From: Endothia cerciana
Taxonomy: Eukaryota > Ascomycota > Sordariomycetes > Diaporthales > Cryphonectriaceae
DNA: 64,000 nucleotides
Direction: 5' to 3'
NCBI GenBank assembly: GCA_026119935.1
Contig: JALRMH010000063.1
Location: 1-64,000, forward strand
Position 1 is the first letter of the stretch. The number at the start of each line of letters is the position of its first letter. A program made the position numbers and the translations under genes. Below are positions 1 through 10,506 of the stretch, in pieces. The notes below the pieces were generated by a model. It saw nothing but the letters and a program-made list of their open reading frames with translations. It made no database searches and had not been told where the DNA came from.

Positions 1-37
1 ACTATAAGTTATTATATATATATAAAGTATATTAAGC

Positions 38-258
38 TATAAAATTATTAGTAAAGCTTGTAGATTCGAATTATATAAATCAGCTTATTAAATACTCTTA
101 GCTAAAAGCTTATATTATAATATAATAGTTAATATTTAAAGTTTAAACTTAAAGTTCTAAACTTAAAGCTAGTAAGCTTTTCTTTTATATAAATAGCTAG
201 CTTTAGCTAGCTTTTAATCCTTAGCTTTATTATCTTATAATATCTGCTACTTATAACA
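38..258 (-). repeat. LTR copy (3' LTR in element orientation)
   Basis: This copy matches 1702-1924 over nearly its whole length and carries more T and A at the variable sites, so it is the more RIP-damaged copy. It ends TATAACA on the plus strand, which reads TGTTATA as the element start on the minus strand. The left border is blurred by mutation and could lie a few bases either way. Confidence 0.8.
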
Positions 259-273
259 ACTATCTCTCTCTTT
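259..273 (-). other. Polypurine tract next to LTR
   Basis: Read on the minus strand this is AAAGAGAGAGATAGT, directly abutting the LTR. Position and composition match the plus-strand primer (PPT) of LTR retroelements and fix the element orientation as minus. Confidence 0.55.
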
Positions 274-309
274 ATATAATTTATCTTTAAATCAAATTCG
301 AAGCTCTTT

Positions 310-735
310 TAATAGTTTCTTAAGCACTAGATAGCCTTTAAATTAATAGTTTCTAAAGCACTAGACAGCCTCTTTAGTTTTCTTTAATATTAAATAAGTT
401 TTATTAGTTTTCTAAGCACTAGACAGCTTTTAAATCAATAGTTTCTAAAGTATTAAACAGCTTTATTAATCTTTCTCAACATTAGATAATTTTAACAGCT
501 TTCTAAGCGCTAAACAGCCTCCTAATCAATAGTTTCTAAAGCACTAAACAGCCTTTTTAAATCAACAGTTTCTCAAGCATTAAATAGCCTTTAGATTATT
601 AATTTTTTAAATACTAGACAGCTTTCAGATTATTAATTTTCTAAATACTAGACAGCTTTTAAATTATCAGTTTCCTAAATACTAGACAGCCTTTAAATTA
701 TTAATTTCTAAAGTACTAAATAGCTTTTATTGCAT
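310..735. repeat. Degenerate tandem repeats inside the LTR element
   Basis: About ten to twelve imperfect units of roughly 30 to 45 bp follow one another. Each contains a core like AAAGCACTAGACAGCCTTT followed by an AT-rich spacer such as AATTAATAGTTTC. Units differ mostly by C/T and G/A changes, so the array was probably homogeneous before mutation. It lies between the gag-like frame and the polypurine tract. Confidence 0.7.
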
Positions 736-1674
736 TTCCTAATATCGCTATAAAATATAGCTCTTTTTATTATAAATTTAATACTTTATCTCTAATAAAT
801 TAAGTTTAATTTACTAGTATTTAGCTAATATTTTAGACTCTTAGTCTTAAGCAGGGTTTACTTTTTTACTATTATTAAGAGTCTCTAATATATCTACTTC
901 TTACTCTCTTTAAAATTCTTATAATCTAGTTATAAAAGTAACTAGCTTGTCTCTTATCTTAAGAATCATTAATAAAACTTCATCAATATACTAGATAAGT
1001 ATTAGCGAGAGCTTAGTATATAGCTTATATAAATAGATTATTTTATCTTGCTCTTAAGGTAAGTAGCCTTTTAAGGATTCGATGTAGTTTCAGAAAGTAG
1101 AAGGGCTTTAGTCGGGTCTCTAGATAGCTTTCTCTAGCTATTTAATAATCTAAAGGATTGCGTTGATTCCTAAAGCTTTAAGGGACTAGGTTCGAAATTC
1201 GTCCTAAGTTGCTTGATCTTCACTATATTCTCAATTCTATTTCGCTTAGAGATCGCTGTTAATATAATCTATAGCAAGGAGGATTTTTCATAAATCAGAG
1301 TAGTAACAACAGGATGCTCTATTGAATACCTGCTAAAGATCTGCTAGCTAGTTATCACGCTATTGAAATAAGAATGAAATAGCTAGCTTAGTAATATTTT
1401 TAACTTTGATTTCAGGCTTAGATAAATCAGATAAGTTGCTAGATCTTTGCTAGCGTTTTAATAAGACAGAGCGACTAGATTACTATTAGTCTAAGGCTTA
1501 AAGAGAGCTGTAAAGGCTAGCTGCTTCGTCCTGAAGCTCTTTAAAGCGATGTAGGCAGACTATCTCAGCCTTAAGTTGCTATATAGAAGGCTGATCTTAA
1601 GCTAGTTCGTCGGTAGCTGAATATAAAGCTGACGATTCGATAGCGTCTTACTAGCGAGTCGCTCTTAAAGGCAT
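667..1674 (-). pseudogene. Gag-like open frame destroyed by RIP-type stops
   Basis: Starting at an ATG at 1674, about 30 bases inside the LTR, one minus-strand frame of 336 codons can be followed to a TGA near 667. It is interrupted by more than 30 stops, nearly all TAA or TAG standing where Gln or Trp would suit. Ignoring stops, the frame is coherent: a charged, Gln-rich start containing a coiled-coil-like Lys/Leu/Glu stretch, then a central helical region with conserved-looking Trp, Tyr and Leu, as in Gag-like proteins of fungal LTR elements. No zinc knuckle or protease motif is seen. The assignment rests on position and texture, not on a recognised domain. It is not functional. Confidence 0.5.
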
Positions 1675-1924
1675 CTTGACTAAGGTAACTTTTAAAAGAA
1701 GTGTTAGAAATTATTAGTAAAGCTTATAGATCCGAATTATATAAGTCAGCTTGTCGAGTGCCTTTAGCTAAAAGCCTATATTATAATATAATAGCTAATA
1801 TTTAAAGTCTAAGCTTAAAGTTTTAAGCCTAAAGCTAGTAGGCTTCTCTTTTATATAAATAGCTAGCTCTAGCTAGCTTTTAATCCTTAGCTCTATTACC
1901 TTATAATACCTGCTACTCGTAATA

Positions 1925-2201
1925 AAAAAAAAATATATATATATAAAGGCTTCTTTAAACCAATATAAATAAATTAACTCTATATAATAAGCACTATAGT
2001 AATTTAAGATTTCTAAAGTATCTTAAAGAATTTATACTAATAAGAGTAATATTAGCAGCGACAGAATTGTAGCTCACTCATTATAAACCAAACACTCACC
2101 ACACTGTGAACTCAGAGAGAGTCAGATCTATTCCTCATCGACAGACGAAAGATAGCTAACTTAACAGTTCTATACTAATAAGCAACAAGAGCGTAGTATC
2201 A
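1925..2201. other. AT-rich to normal composition boundary, no gene
   Basis: A poly-A/TA stretch (1921-1945) follows the LTR, and base composition rises to the level of the gene-bearing region by about 2050. I see no coding frame or RNA gene here. Confidence 0.6.
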
Positions 2202-3764
2202 CTACGGACACAACCAGATATCCTCCTCCCCTCCTCTAATGCTCCGCCACCACTCACTCTGCTACGCAAGCTCCCCATCCTCACCATCAAGGAGGATCCA
2301 GTATTCCCTGAGGAACTATGGTTTGGCCTGCTAGCTCCTCGAGTCCCACGGGGTGCCTGAGGACGCCTTGCCGGTAGCGTAGTTCAGATCCTTCCTCCCT
2401 GCACCGGCCCCTCCCCGGCAGATAGGTCCCAACAGCATATCCCTACAGAACTCGTCCTTATCTAACACAGTCATGCCTAGCAACATATTCTTCCTGACCG
2501 TAGGGAACTGGATAATATTGAGAGCGGAGTGGTGTGGGTAGGCAATCTGCTCTTTAATAGGTCTTAGGTCTAGCTTCAGTATCCGGAAGATGTTCTATAT
2601 AGTGCGGATCATACGGCTGTTAGGCTCCGGCTTGCTGTTCTAGATGAGGTTGCGGCTCAAGCCTAAGCGGTAGACAGGCGAGAAGCTGTTATCCTCGCAG
2701 AACATAGGCTCTGATATGTCTATATATAGATAGTTGGACCACATCACTGAGAAAATACATATTATGTCTACCCGGATGTTATTGGTATAGGTATCTGCTG
2801 GAAGGGGAGCGCCTCCGATATTCAAGAGCTAGATAGCTATACCAGTGCCCAGCTGTCTCGTCTGCACCTCGACATACTACACAGGACACCCATAGCCGAT
2901 AAAGCTCTTGTACCAACAGCCTTCCTGCTTCGCCCAGTGGTAGCTTCTATACGTCTGCTAGGAGAGATTAAAGAAAGTCCCGAAGTCTATGTCCTAGAGA
3001 GCAATATCCGACGATGGCTCTGGTGCGGACGACGGGGCGGGCGCTTCTCCTTCAGACGGGGTAGGATCCACCATAGCTAGCTCCTCCTGTGCCTTGTTAC
3101 AGTTCAGTGAGATCCAGTCCTGCAATGTCACATCAGGCGACAAGGCCTGAGGGGTGACGGGGGCCACGAGTTGGGCTAGCTCTGAATCACTCGTGGGCTC
3201 TGATGAACCCGTCTGCTGCCTGCTCTTGGCCACAGACGCTGCGAGCGTCTCGAACCTTCGAGGCGCTTTCAAAACTTCACCCCTGAGAACTGGTTGTCAG
3301 AGTATCTCAGAGAGAGGGAGATACGGGGTGTAAACTACACCTGTGAAAACAAGGGAAGAAACGAGGGGTGACAAACTAACGATACTTCTTCTGGGCTTGT
3401 ATGTTCTGCAGTCTTCTCTTCTCTTCTCCGGATTCCGGCGGACTGGCTTCCGCTTCCCCTGCCCCCCACTGTTAGATCTCCTCACGCCCGCCTGAGCAGA
3501 CATTTTTGCTTGCTTGCTGGCTGGCAGGGCAGCTGCTGTTGCATCATCTGCTCGCGCTGGGTTCATAGTGTTCCTATGCTGGAGACATGGCTTACATGAG
3601 CGGTCGGAGGGGAGCATGCGCGTGTCCAGAAGGGACGAAAGATGAATTTGCCGTGAAAATGAGGCCAGATCGAGTGGTTGATGTGAGCCACCGGCTGAAG
3701 GATTACATGGAGGCTCAGAGGGAAAACAGCCCGCGGCGGCTCGGGACTCCAGATCGTCCCACAT
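2202..3764 (-). pseudogene. bZIP transcription factor with DUF3425, broken by TAG codons
   Basis: Three minus-strand segments join into one relic. The 5' part (from about 3565 or 3764) is Ala/Ser/Arg-rich and contains a bZIP basic-region core with the N-x7-R pattern (AACATACAAGCCCAG at about 3384-3398, then Lys-Lys-Tyr-Arg), in a different frame from the upstream ORF, so a frameshift is likely. A probable intron follows. The frame from 3272 continues through nine internal TAG codons to a TAG at 2202. Its last 150 codons resemble DUF3425 of fungal bZIP factors: a PHH motif, an IQFPTVRKNML-like block, a DKDEFC block, a T-P-W-D motif, and a C-terminal tail with W and R. Every internal stop is TAG, as expected if CAG (Gln) or TGG (Trp) was mutated by C-to-T change on either strand. 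It sits beside the RIP-damaged element, so leakage of RIP is the simplest cause. Confidence 0.7.
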
Positions 3765-4480
3765 AGTTTGTTATTTTGCTCATTGTAGAAAGAATGGTCA
3801 TCAACTCACAAAGTTCCTCTGATTTTGATCACGAAGTCTTGCCTGAGGTTATATCGTAGAAATTACTCCCACAGGGGCCACGTGCGTTGAGACTCCAAGA
3901 CTGTGATATCTCGTGGCGAAGACATGGAATTTAACGAGGCTGAGCGTACGTCGAACACAAGGTAATTTGGTGAGCGGCATCCCGCTACCCCTCGAGTCTC
4001 GCTATGTCCCATGATCTTTGCAGACCGGGAAGAGAACCGAAGATGGCAAACACCAGACGTTATTCACTCCCCCTTGATACATCTGTCAGTAATAGTCTTG
4101 GACTATATAAGATGCCATCGTTGCCTCGCGGAATGGCGAGATTGCCACCAAACCTCCCTCTTCGACAGATTTCTTCTCCCGCGCTACAAACAGTCTGCCG
4201 GGCTTCTCGCAGAATACCGTACAGGGTGCGATCATCGATATGCGCACAGCAGATTTTGTCAACGGGGCGCCGCCACACCACAAGCAGTCTAGTTCAACCA
4301 TTCTCGGCCGAGCCCAAGGCAGGGACCAGCCGTTTCCAGCTGCACAGGAATGCTATCGATGGCCCGTGGACGACCTATACCACTCTCTCAGCTTGAGACC
4401 TTGGTCAAGTCCACACCACACTGTTCTCGACGCGGTTTTGACCACACTGCGGGGCCCGCGTAGCTGCCAAGCGGAAGGCT
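3765..4480. other. Intergenic region
   Basis: Short frames on both strands overlap one another without family resemblance. I find no gene, tRNA or repeat here. It would hold the 3' end of the L-fuconate dehydratase transcript on its right side. Confidence 0.5.
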
Positions 4481-5238
4481 TTAGATCTTGTCTCCCTCCA
4501 GGATGGGCTTCGCCTCCTCGCTCTTCCACCAACTCACCCCCTCCTCCCCGGGGAACGTGAACTTGTCCATGCTATCCGGCTTCATCTCGACGCTATACCC
4601 TGGCTCGGTTGGTGTCTGGTAGTACCCATCCTTGATGACACTCGGGTGCAGGAAATGCTCATGCAGGTGATCCACGTATTCAAGCACCGACAGCTTGCCA
4701 CTGACCACCACGTAATCGATCGTGCTCAGATGCTGCGTGTACTCCGGCAGCCCCACACCTCCCGAGTGCGGCACTATAGAGATACCATACTTCCTTGCCA
4801 TCAGCAGCACAGCAAGCACCTCGTTGACACCGCCCATGCGGCACGCATCGATCTGGCAGACGTCGATCGCGCCGCTCATGAGGAGCTGCTTGAAGATGAC
4901 GCGGTTCTGGCACATCTCGCCGGTAGCGACACCGATACCATACGGCTTGAGCGCGTCGCGGACCGCCTTGTGGCCCAGGATGTCGTCCGGCGATGTCGGC
5001 TCCTCGATGAACCACGGCTTGAACTCCTTCAGCTGCTCCATGTAGGAGATGGCCTCGGGGACGGACCACACCTGGTTCGCGTCGACCATCAGGACGTTGC
5101 CCTTGTCGTAGCCGATAATTTCGCGCGCGATGGACAGCCGGTGCCGGTCCTGCTCCACGCTGCTGCCCACCTTGAGCTTGAAGTGCCTATAGCCGTTGGC
5201 AAGCGTCTCACGGAGGAGGCTCTTCATCTTGTCCTCGC

Positions 5239-5269
<31 letters not shown>

Positions 5270-5845
5270 GGCCGGAACGGCCCTTGAGTTTTCCGCGTCC
5301 TTGATCCGTGCAGCCTTGCCTCCCTCGTTCTCCTGCAGCAGAGCGATCGCCTCCTCGGGCGTGATCGCATCGGTGATGTACCTGAAATCGATACACGCTA
5401 CGAACTCCTCAGGCGACATCTCCGCCACGATCCGCCAGACCGGCTTTCCCAGGACCTTGGCCCAGAGATCCCACACGGCATTGACCACCGCGCCCAAGGC
5501 GAGGTGGATAACGCCCTTCTCGGGGCCGATCCAGCGCAGCTGGCTGTCGTTGACGAGGTGCCGCCACGTCTTGCCCCAGTTGGTGCCGACGAGGTCGGAC
5601 AACTTCCGGCCCTTGATCCGGTCTGCCACGTGATTGATAGCCGCGCACACGATGTCGTTCCCACGGCCAATCGTAAAGGTCATGCCATGGCCCGTGAGAG
5701 ACGGGTCAGAGGTCGATAGGATGCAGTAGGCTGAGGAGTAGTCGCCGGCAGCGTTCATGGCATCGCTGCCAGTCTTGTCAAGGGAGGTCGGAAACCGGAC
5801 ATCCCTGGTTGTCCAGCCCGTGATGGTAAGGTCTGTGGAGACCAT
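4481..5845 (-). CDS. L-fuconate dehydratase (enolase superfamily, ENOSF1-like)
   Basis: This is a single-exon gene of 454 residues. L-fuconate dehydratases remove water from L-fuconate to give 2-keto-3-deoxy-L-fuconate in the non-phosphorylated L-fucose pathway; the vertebrate relative is ENOSF1. Enolase-superfamily active-site elements are in order: the Lys-x-Lys base at about K223/K225 (HFKLKVG), metal ligands at about D255 (MVDANQVW), E281 (FIEEPTSPDD) and E310 (VATGEMCQN), then D333 (QIDACRMGG) and H360 (VPHSGGVG), the second base. The N-terminal capping domain (about 1-130) starts with a TITGWTTRDVRFPTS segment typical of the subgroup. Length and motif spacing are normal, with no intron or break. 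The start at 5845 is the first Met before the conserved N-terminal block. A large antisense frame (4646-5287) is a shadow. No other sugar-catabolic gene is adjacent. Confidence 0.92.
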
Positions 5846-7087
5846 ATTGCGGCGGGGTGTTCAGGCTCGCGTAGAAGAGATAGGAGAGGATGTGAAGGCA
5901 GGGTGGACTCGGTGGACCAAAGGTGGACAGGGCGAGAGAGAGGGGGAGAGAGGGAGGGGATGAAGGAGGGAGATGATCCTATTTACAAGGGCTGAGAGAT
6001 ATTCACTTGGATGAGGACAAGTGATCTTATACGAAGGGAAAATTGTCACGCTACCGGCCTACTATCATCCGTTTCACCTACCATGATAGGCTGATGGATT
6101 TTGCCGTCATTAAGCTGCGAACTGCAGACTTGACTTGCATCCGGAGAAGGCATCGTCGCCAAGGGGTGGGTGGCCATTACAGCTGCAGAGGAGGGGTCAT
6201 GGTGGGGGTTCCCATGCGTGGGCGTACCTCGCTCTGATTGATGGAAAATCTCCCATCGGAGAAATGTACTGACGACCTACCCTAGACCATATTCTGATCA
6301 TGAGACATCGTGAAGATTTCCCCTTCGTTCTTCTAGAACACATCCAGGCATCCATCCCCATCAACAGCCACTTGATCTGTCCTCTGCTGCCCGTAATCTC
6401 CACGCGCACTTGGCAGCTAGCTGGTCGCGGTCGCCGCCAGCTGACATTAACGTTCCTTAAGAACGTGAACGAAGCGGGGTGTTGCCTCTGACACGCATAT
6501 CCCCGAATGCCCTCTGGCAGGATTCTTCTCATTGTCGCGGGTCTCGAGGCATAATGTCTAGAGAGCTATTTGCTGAGCGGTCTTTCAGCGGGCTAGGAAG
6601 GGGATCAACGCCCTCTTTGTGGCCCTACCGAAGCCCAACAGCTTACTCACCTAGGCACACATGCTCGAGAAAGGCTCTCCCGCGAGGACCGAGTACTATG
6701 ATAAGTTTTGTTCTCGGGTTAGCAGCTTGCTTGTTTTGGTACATGTTGATACAGTGCTGAGTGATAGAGTACATCAGACATGAACAATGTCTTCAAAAGC
6801 AGAACATGATCCTCAACGCCAGACGCTCATAATGCATAGGTATCTCAAAATCCCATCATTCCCATGACCCTGTCAGAGGTGCTTGACCCGCTCAAATCAC
6901 TCCGTCAACGCCATGAAAGACATTCCAGCTTGGCCCCCCTTCCCTCTCACATACATACTTGTTCCATGGCGGTGTTGCGGGAGTCTCGAGTTGTCCCGCG
7001 ATTTCTTGTGACGCCACTCTAGGGCTGCTTTAGCGGCTCTTGTGATTCTCCGCCGTCAACAAGCTCACAACCTGTTCGCTAACAGGA
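5846..7087. other. Intergenic region (promoter of the dehydratase gene)
   Basis: A purine-rich stretch at 5925-5975 (a CT-rich leader on the minus strand) lies just upstream of the dehydratase start. The rest carries only short overlapping frames with no recognisable product. Confidence 0.5.
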
Positions 7088-8980
7088 TCAGATTATGATG
7101 CTGTCCAGCTTCCGGATCACTCTCTCCCCAAACTCAAGCTGAAGTCGGGCATCGTAATTCCCTTGGCGATCATCAATCCCGTCAAACCCATCGAACCCGA
7201 AATCACCAGACAGACAGCTCGCCACCGCCGCCATATAGACATCTCCAACATCCGCAGCCAGGTTCATCAAGCCTTCCTGGCTGAGCAGCCGTGTCTGCGC
7301 ATCCTTGACGTCTTCAACGCGGATGCCCTCCGCAGCATTGATGCCCAGGATGACATCGACAGGCTTCCACATGCCTATCTCGTACAGCACTACCCCGAGG
7401 CTGTATATGTCGTAGATCTTGCTGAAGCCCTGCGGCCCGTCGCGCGGTATATCAAACTGCGCCGCGGGATGGCGGTACAAGTCGTCTTGTCGGTTCTCGG
7501 GCGGCCTCTCTGACACCTCGTCTGACTTTGCCGGGCGTGAGTAGTCAAAGCCAACAAGATATGGCCCGGCCGAGATGCTGAAGGGAAAGACGATGTTCCC
7601 GCTCCGTAGCCCCTTGTGGGTCCACCTGGTCGCATGAAGGTACCAGATGGATGTAGCCACCGCTCGTGCCATTTGAAGCCTCGACGTCAGGGATGGCCTT
7701 GGTTGCCGTGACCCTATCATATCAGACAGGCGAGGAGGCAAGTACGCGCCCTCGCCTTGAAAGGCGAAGCCGAATCGATGATTATCAGGTTCGTAGATGT
7801 AACCTACACAGTCAGGAACTCGGAATCCGTCCGGCTTCTGCTCATCCCTGAGGACCGTAGCAAGCTTGGAGATGCGGCCCTCAATGTAGGATGGCGGCTT
7901 TCCTTGATAATTGACCGGCTGGTCTGTCACAGTGCGTCAGCCTAACCTAGGAAGATTCTCTCTGGGCAAATATCGATGGAAAAAACGTACAATATCTCCA
8001 TTCCACCCATACAGGGATCTCCTCATAGATGCCCCATGCTCCAGAACGCCGGCCTTCGAGATTGTCTTCCCCCATTATCAATAATTTGGTGCTATCAAGA
8101 CGTATCGAACGTGAAGGTTGTCGCGTGTCTCCTAGGTGAGACTTGATGAGTGTTTCGTCAGAAGCATCGTCCGCCCCGTCCATGGCAATATTGAAGGCCT
8201 TGAAACGCGTGAGTCGTAACAGCCGTTCTTCATGAACCGGCATGACCTTATATTTTGTTGTTGCTTTCAAAGAAGTCATTAGATCGATCAATTGCTCAAA
8301 CTTGTCATTTGCCTGCAGTATCGACGTAAAGGAGTCCTGCTGCATCTGAAGATGGACGTCCTGTTGACGCCTGTCAAAGAAGTAAACCATGTTCTCATTG
8401 AGGGCAGTCAGCTTCGCCAGCAGCAGCTCGAACTCGTTTCTGTCGAACGAGGCCCATCTTAACCGCCGAGGAAAAGCTCGTGTCTTCTTGACGAAAGAGA
8501 TCGCTTTCCGTTGTAGGGTAAGCTTGGACTGCACAGAAGCGGTGTCTGAGGCTTCATCCGCGCTTCCAAAGTCGCTGTCAATACTCGACCGATCAAGCTC
8601 GACCTCGTAGGACCCGCTCAACTTGACAAGCTCGAGTAACACAAGCCGAATGTCCTGAAGTGAACCATTGACCTTTTGCTTATTTAGCCGCAGCCCAGAG
8701 CTCATTGTCCTTTCGTCTTCGGAGAGATTAGCCAGGACTGCCCAGTCTACAAGCTTATCTCGTTCTATGCGAAGCCGAATCTGAAGGTATCGACTGCTCT
8801 GTGGCATGTCAGATGCCTCTAACAGGAGTTGGTAGACTGAAGGCTTCGTTAGTACACGAGTAGAATCTCGGCGCCTCGTGCGCTTTTGCATTTTTGGGTA
8901 CCATCGTCTCAATGGATCTCGAGGGCCTTACCTTTGACGCATATTGCGAAGAGCTCGAAGCTCAGCGACGTGGCGTCCAT
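7088..8980 (-). CDS. HeLo-domain protein with C-terminal pseudokinase
   Basis: Three exons (8980-8932, 8836-7991, 7923-7088) join in frame to 576 residues; intron 1 has GTAAGG, ACTAAC and CAG, intron 2 has GTACGT and CAG. Residues 1 to about 230 match the fungal prion-inhibition-and-propagation (HeLo) fold: a short amphipathic start, then a VYQLL..A segment, an IRLRIERDKLVDWA segment and further helices. Residues about 290-576 are protein-kinase-like, with a RLQMARAVATSIWYLHA helix, and YDIYSLGVVLYEIG as in the kinase C-lobe. Catalytic motifs are lost: HKGLRSGN replaces HRDxxxxN, and VGFDYSR stands at the DFG position. HeLo proteins act in fungal heterokaryon incompatibility and regulated cell death by membrane damage; a function for this one is inferred only from that family. 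No NLR gene is adjacent. I find no C-terminal amyloid motif. Confidence 0.82.
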
Positions 8981-10161
8981 TTCCGAACATAGTCTTAACT
9001 ATGGTGTCGATTGGCGTAGCCCCGATATCGTCAACTTGGGAAAGGCATACGCGGAATCGAGCCGAACTCGGGGAAAACACTTCAAAAGGGTTATGAGCAA
9101 AGATCGGATGAATGAAAATGCATACAGGTAGTGTAGATTATGGCCTTGTCAGGCGAGGACGGGTTCAAATGGAGCTGCAGGTCATCTTCAGTCAGCCGCT
9201 CTCAGCCCCCAATCCTGTTGGTCCACCTCACTGGTCACGACCCGCCGCCTGCTTTGAGACACGGTCGAAATGTCGCGGCCGTAAAAGCCATGTGGTTAGG
9301 TTACCTATACCCGGACCAAGAGCACCCAGGTGAGCAGCAGAGTCTCGTCCAGACCACGCTCCATGGGTTCTTACGTGGACGTCAGCATTGCGGGCCACGA
9401 GATGCTTCGAAGACCAACTGTCAACTGAGAGACAGTCTGGATTGAGGTTGGTGATATCATGTTGTAAGAACCCGTACTCCTCGAGCATAACTAACAGACC
9501 CTTTCCTCTCTTTTTCGAACTCGCACACAACATAGCGAGCGAAATTCGTTTCGACCTGGCCAGCATCCACAATTGAACCCCCCTCCCTTATACCTCCCTT
9601 ATACCCCCGTCCCGATACGGGGCACAAAAAGGCAGAGAGGCTCGGCGTTCCTGTTTGACGGCGACCTCGAGAGCAGGTTCGCAATGGACTCACATAGACT
9701 GCACCACGATACGGTAGAAGAAGTGTTCAATCATGCAATTGCAATATATCCAATGCCTTATTCCAGCCCAGGCTGAAGCTTCGTCCCTACCGGCGTGAGA
9801 TTAAATAACCCTAACCCGCAGCAGAGCCCTGCGTGTGTAAGTCCTGCAAGTCATCGCAATGTTGGACGGCGGCCCAACATCTTACCTCAGCTCACTGCGC
9901 CGCGCCGCTCGGGACTTTCGGGACTCACCTCAGCTCATCCTTGACCTCATTCTCGCGTTTCGAATGTGAAATCATTCGGACCGCTGCGCCTCCTCGCTCG
10001 CACTCGCCCGCTCACTCAAACCCCCTAACGCCCACCTTCACTGCTCCCTTAAGAGCTACTCCTTAAAAACGTCAGTGCCCGCCCGCTTCCAGCCCCTCCT
10101 GAAACGAGGGAATCAGAAGAAAGGTAAAGAGGACGAGAAAACCTCATCAGTGAGAGGCAAG
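8981..10161. other. Intergenic region
   Basis: Divergent spacer between the HeLo gene (-) and the small membrane-protein gene (+). Short frames at 9112-9445, 9228-9572 and 9457-9693 overlap on opposite strands and show no family features. Nothing else is supported. Confidence 0.5.
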
Positions 10162-10506
10162 ATGTCCCCCATAGGCACCCTCGCCTGCGGCACCACCTTC
10201 GGGGCCCACCTCCTCGGCGCCTTCACGCGCCTCACCCATGGCCGATACACACCGTCCTTCTACGCCTACCAGCTCGACCGCGCACCCAATGACGCGTCCA
10301 CGTGGTTCATCCCGTACCTCGACCTTCTCGTCTGCGCGATGCTGATGAACCTGGGCACGCGGATGATAGGCGCTTCGGTGTCTGGGTTGATGCAGTCTTT
10401 CGGTATCCTGAAGCGTGTGTATGAGGACAAGGAGGCCGCGCTGGACCTGGCGCTCCTGTGCTGTGCTGTGGTAGCGGTGCTAGACTGTTTGTTCGCGGAA
10501 GCGTGA
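10162..10506 (+). CDS. Small predicted membrane protein, unknown function
   Basis: This is a 114-residue frame from the ATG at 10162 in a good context (AAGATGTCC); the same frame is open upstream but only with low-complexity basic residues. I do not recognise the family. Three hydrophobic segments can be seen, at about residues 3-25 (Gly/Ala-rich), 50-72 (FIPYLDLLVCAMLMNLGTRM) and 93-111 (LDLALLCCAVVAVLDCLF). A charged loop with several aromatic residues lies between the first two, so a three-pass integral membrane protein is likely. The protein ends four residues after the last segment. It could belong to the DoxX/TMEM35-like group of small four-helix proteins, but no diagnostic motif is visible. 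Codon use is GC-rich like the neighbouring genes. Confidence 0.6.
   Translation: MSPIGTLACGTTFGAHLLGAFTRLTHGRYTPSFYAYQLDRAPNDASTWFIPYLDLLVCAMLMNLGTRMIGASVSGLMQSFGILKRVYEDKEAALDLALLCCAVVAVLDCLFAEA

Larger units (their letters stand above)
38..1924 (-). mobile_element. Decayed non-autonomous LTR retroelement
   Basis: Two direct copies of a sequence of about 222 bp (near 38-258 and 1702-1924) flank roughly 1.44 kb. The right-hand copy starts TGTTAG; the left-hand copy ends TAACA. On the minus strand the order is LTR (1924 to 1702), a gag-like frame starting at 1674, a tandem-repeat block, a purine-rich tract (273 to 259) touching the second LTR, then that LTR. This is the order expected of an LTR retrotransposon. 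No protease, reverse transcriptase, RNase H or integrase frame fits in the space, so it resembles a LARD/TRIM-type or internally deleted element. Differences between the LTRs are mostly C/T or G/A, and the whole is strongly AT-rich, as left by repeat-induced point mutation. No clear target-site duplication or tRNA primer site is visible. Confidence 0.75.

Noticed and set aside
1185..1205. GGTTCGAAATTC resembling a tRNA B box
   Set aside because: Lies inside the gag-like frame of the LTR element; no A box or acceptor stem at the right distance.
4646..5287. Plus-strand ORF of 213 codons inside the fuconate dehydratase gene
   Set aside because: Antisense shadow of a clearly conserved enzyme; composition (His, Arg, Val, Asp) reflects the complement of GC-rich codons.
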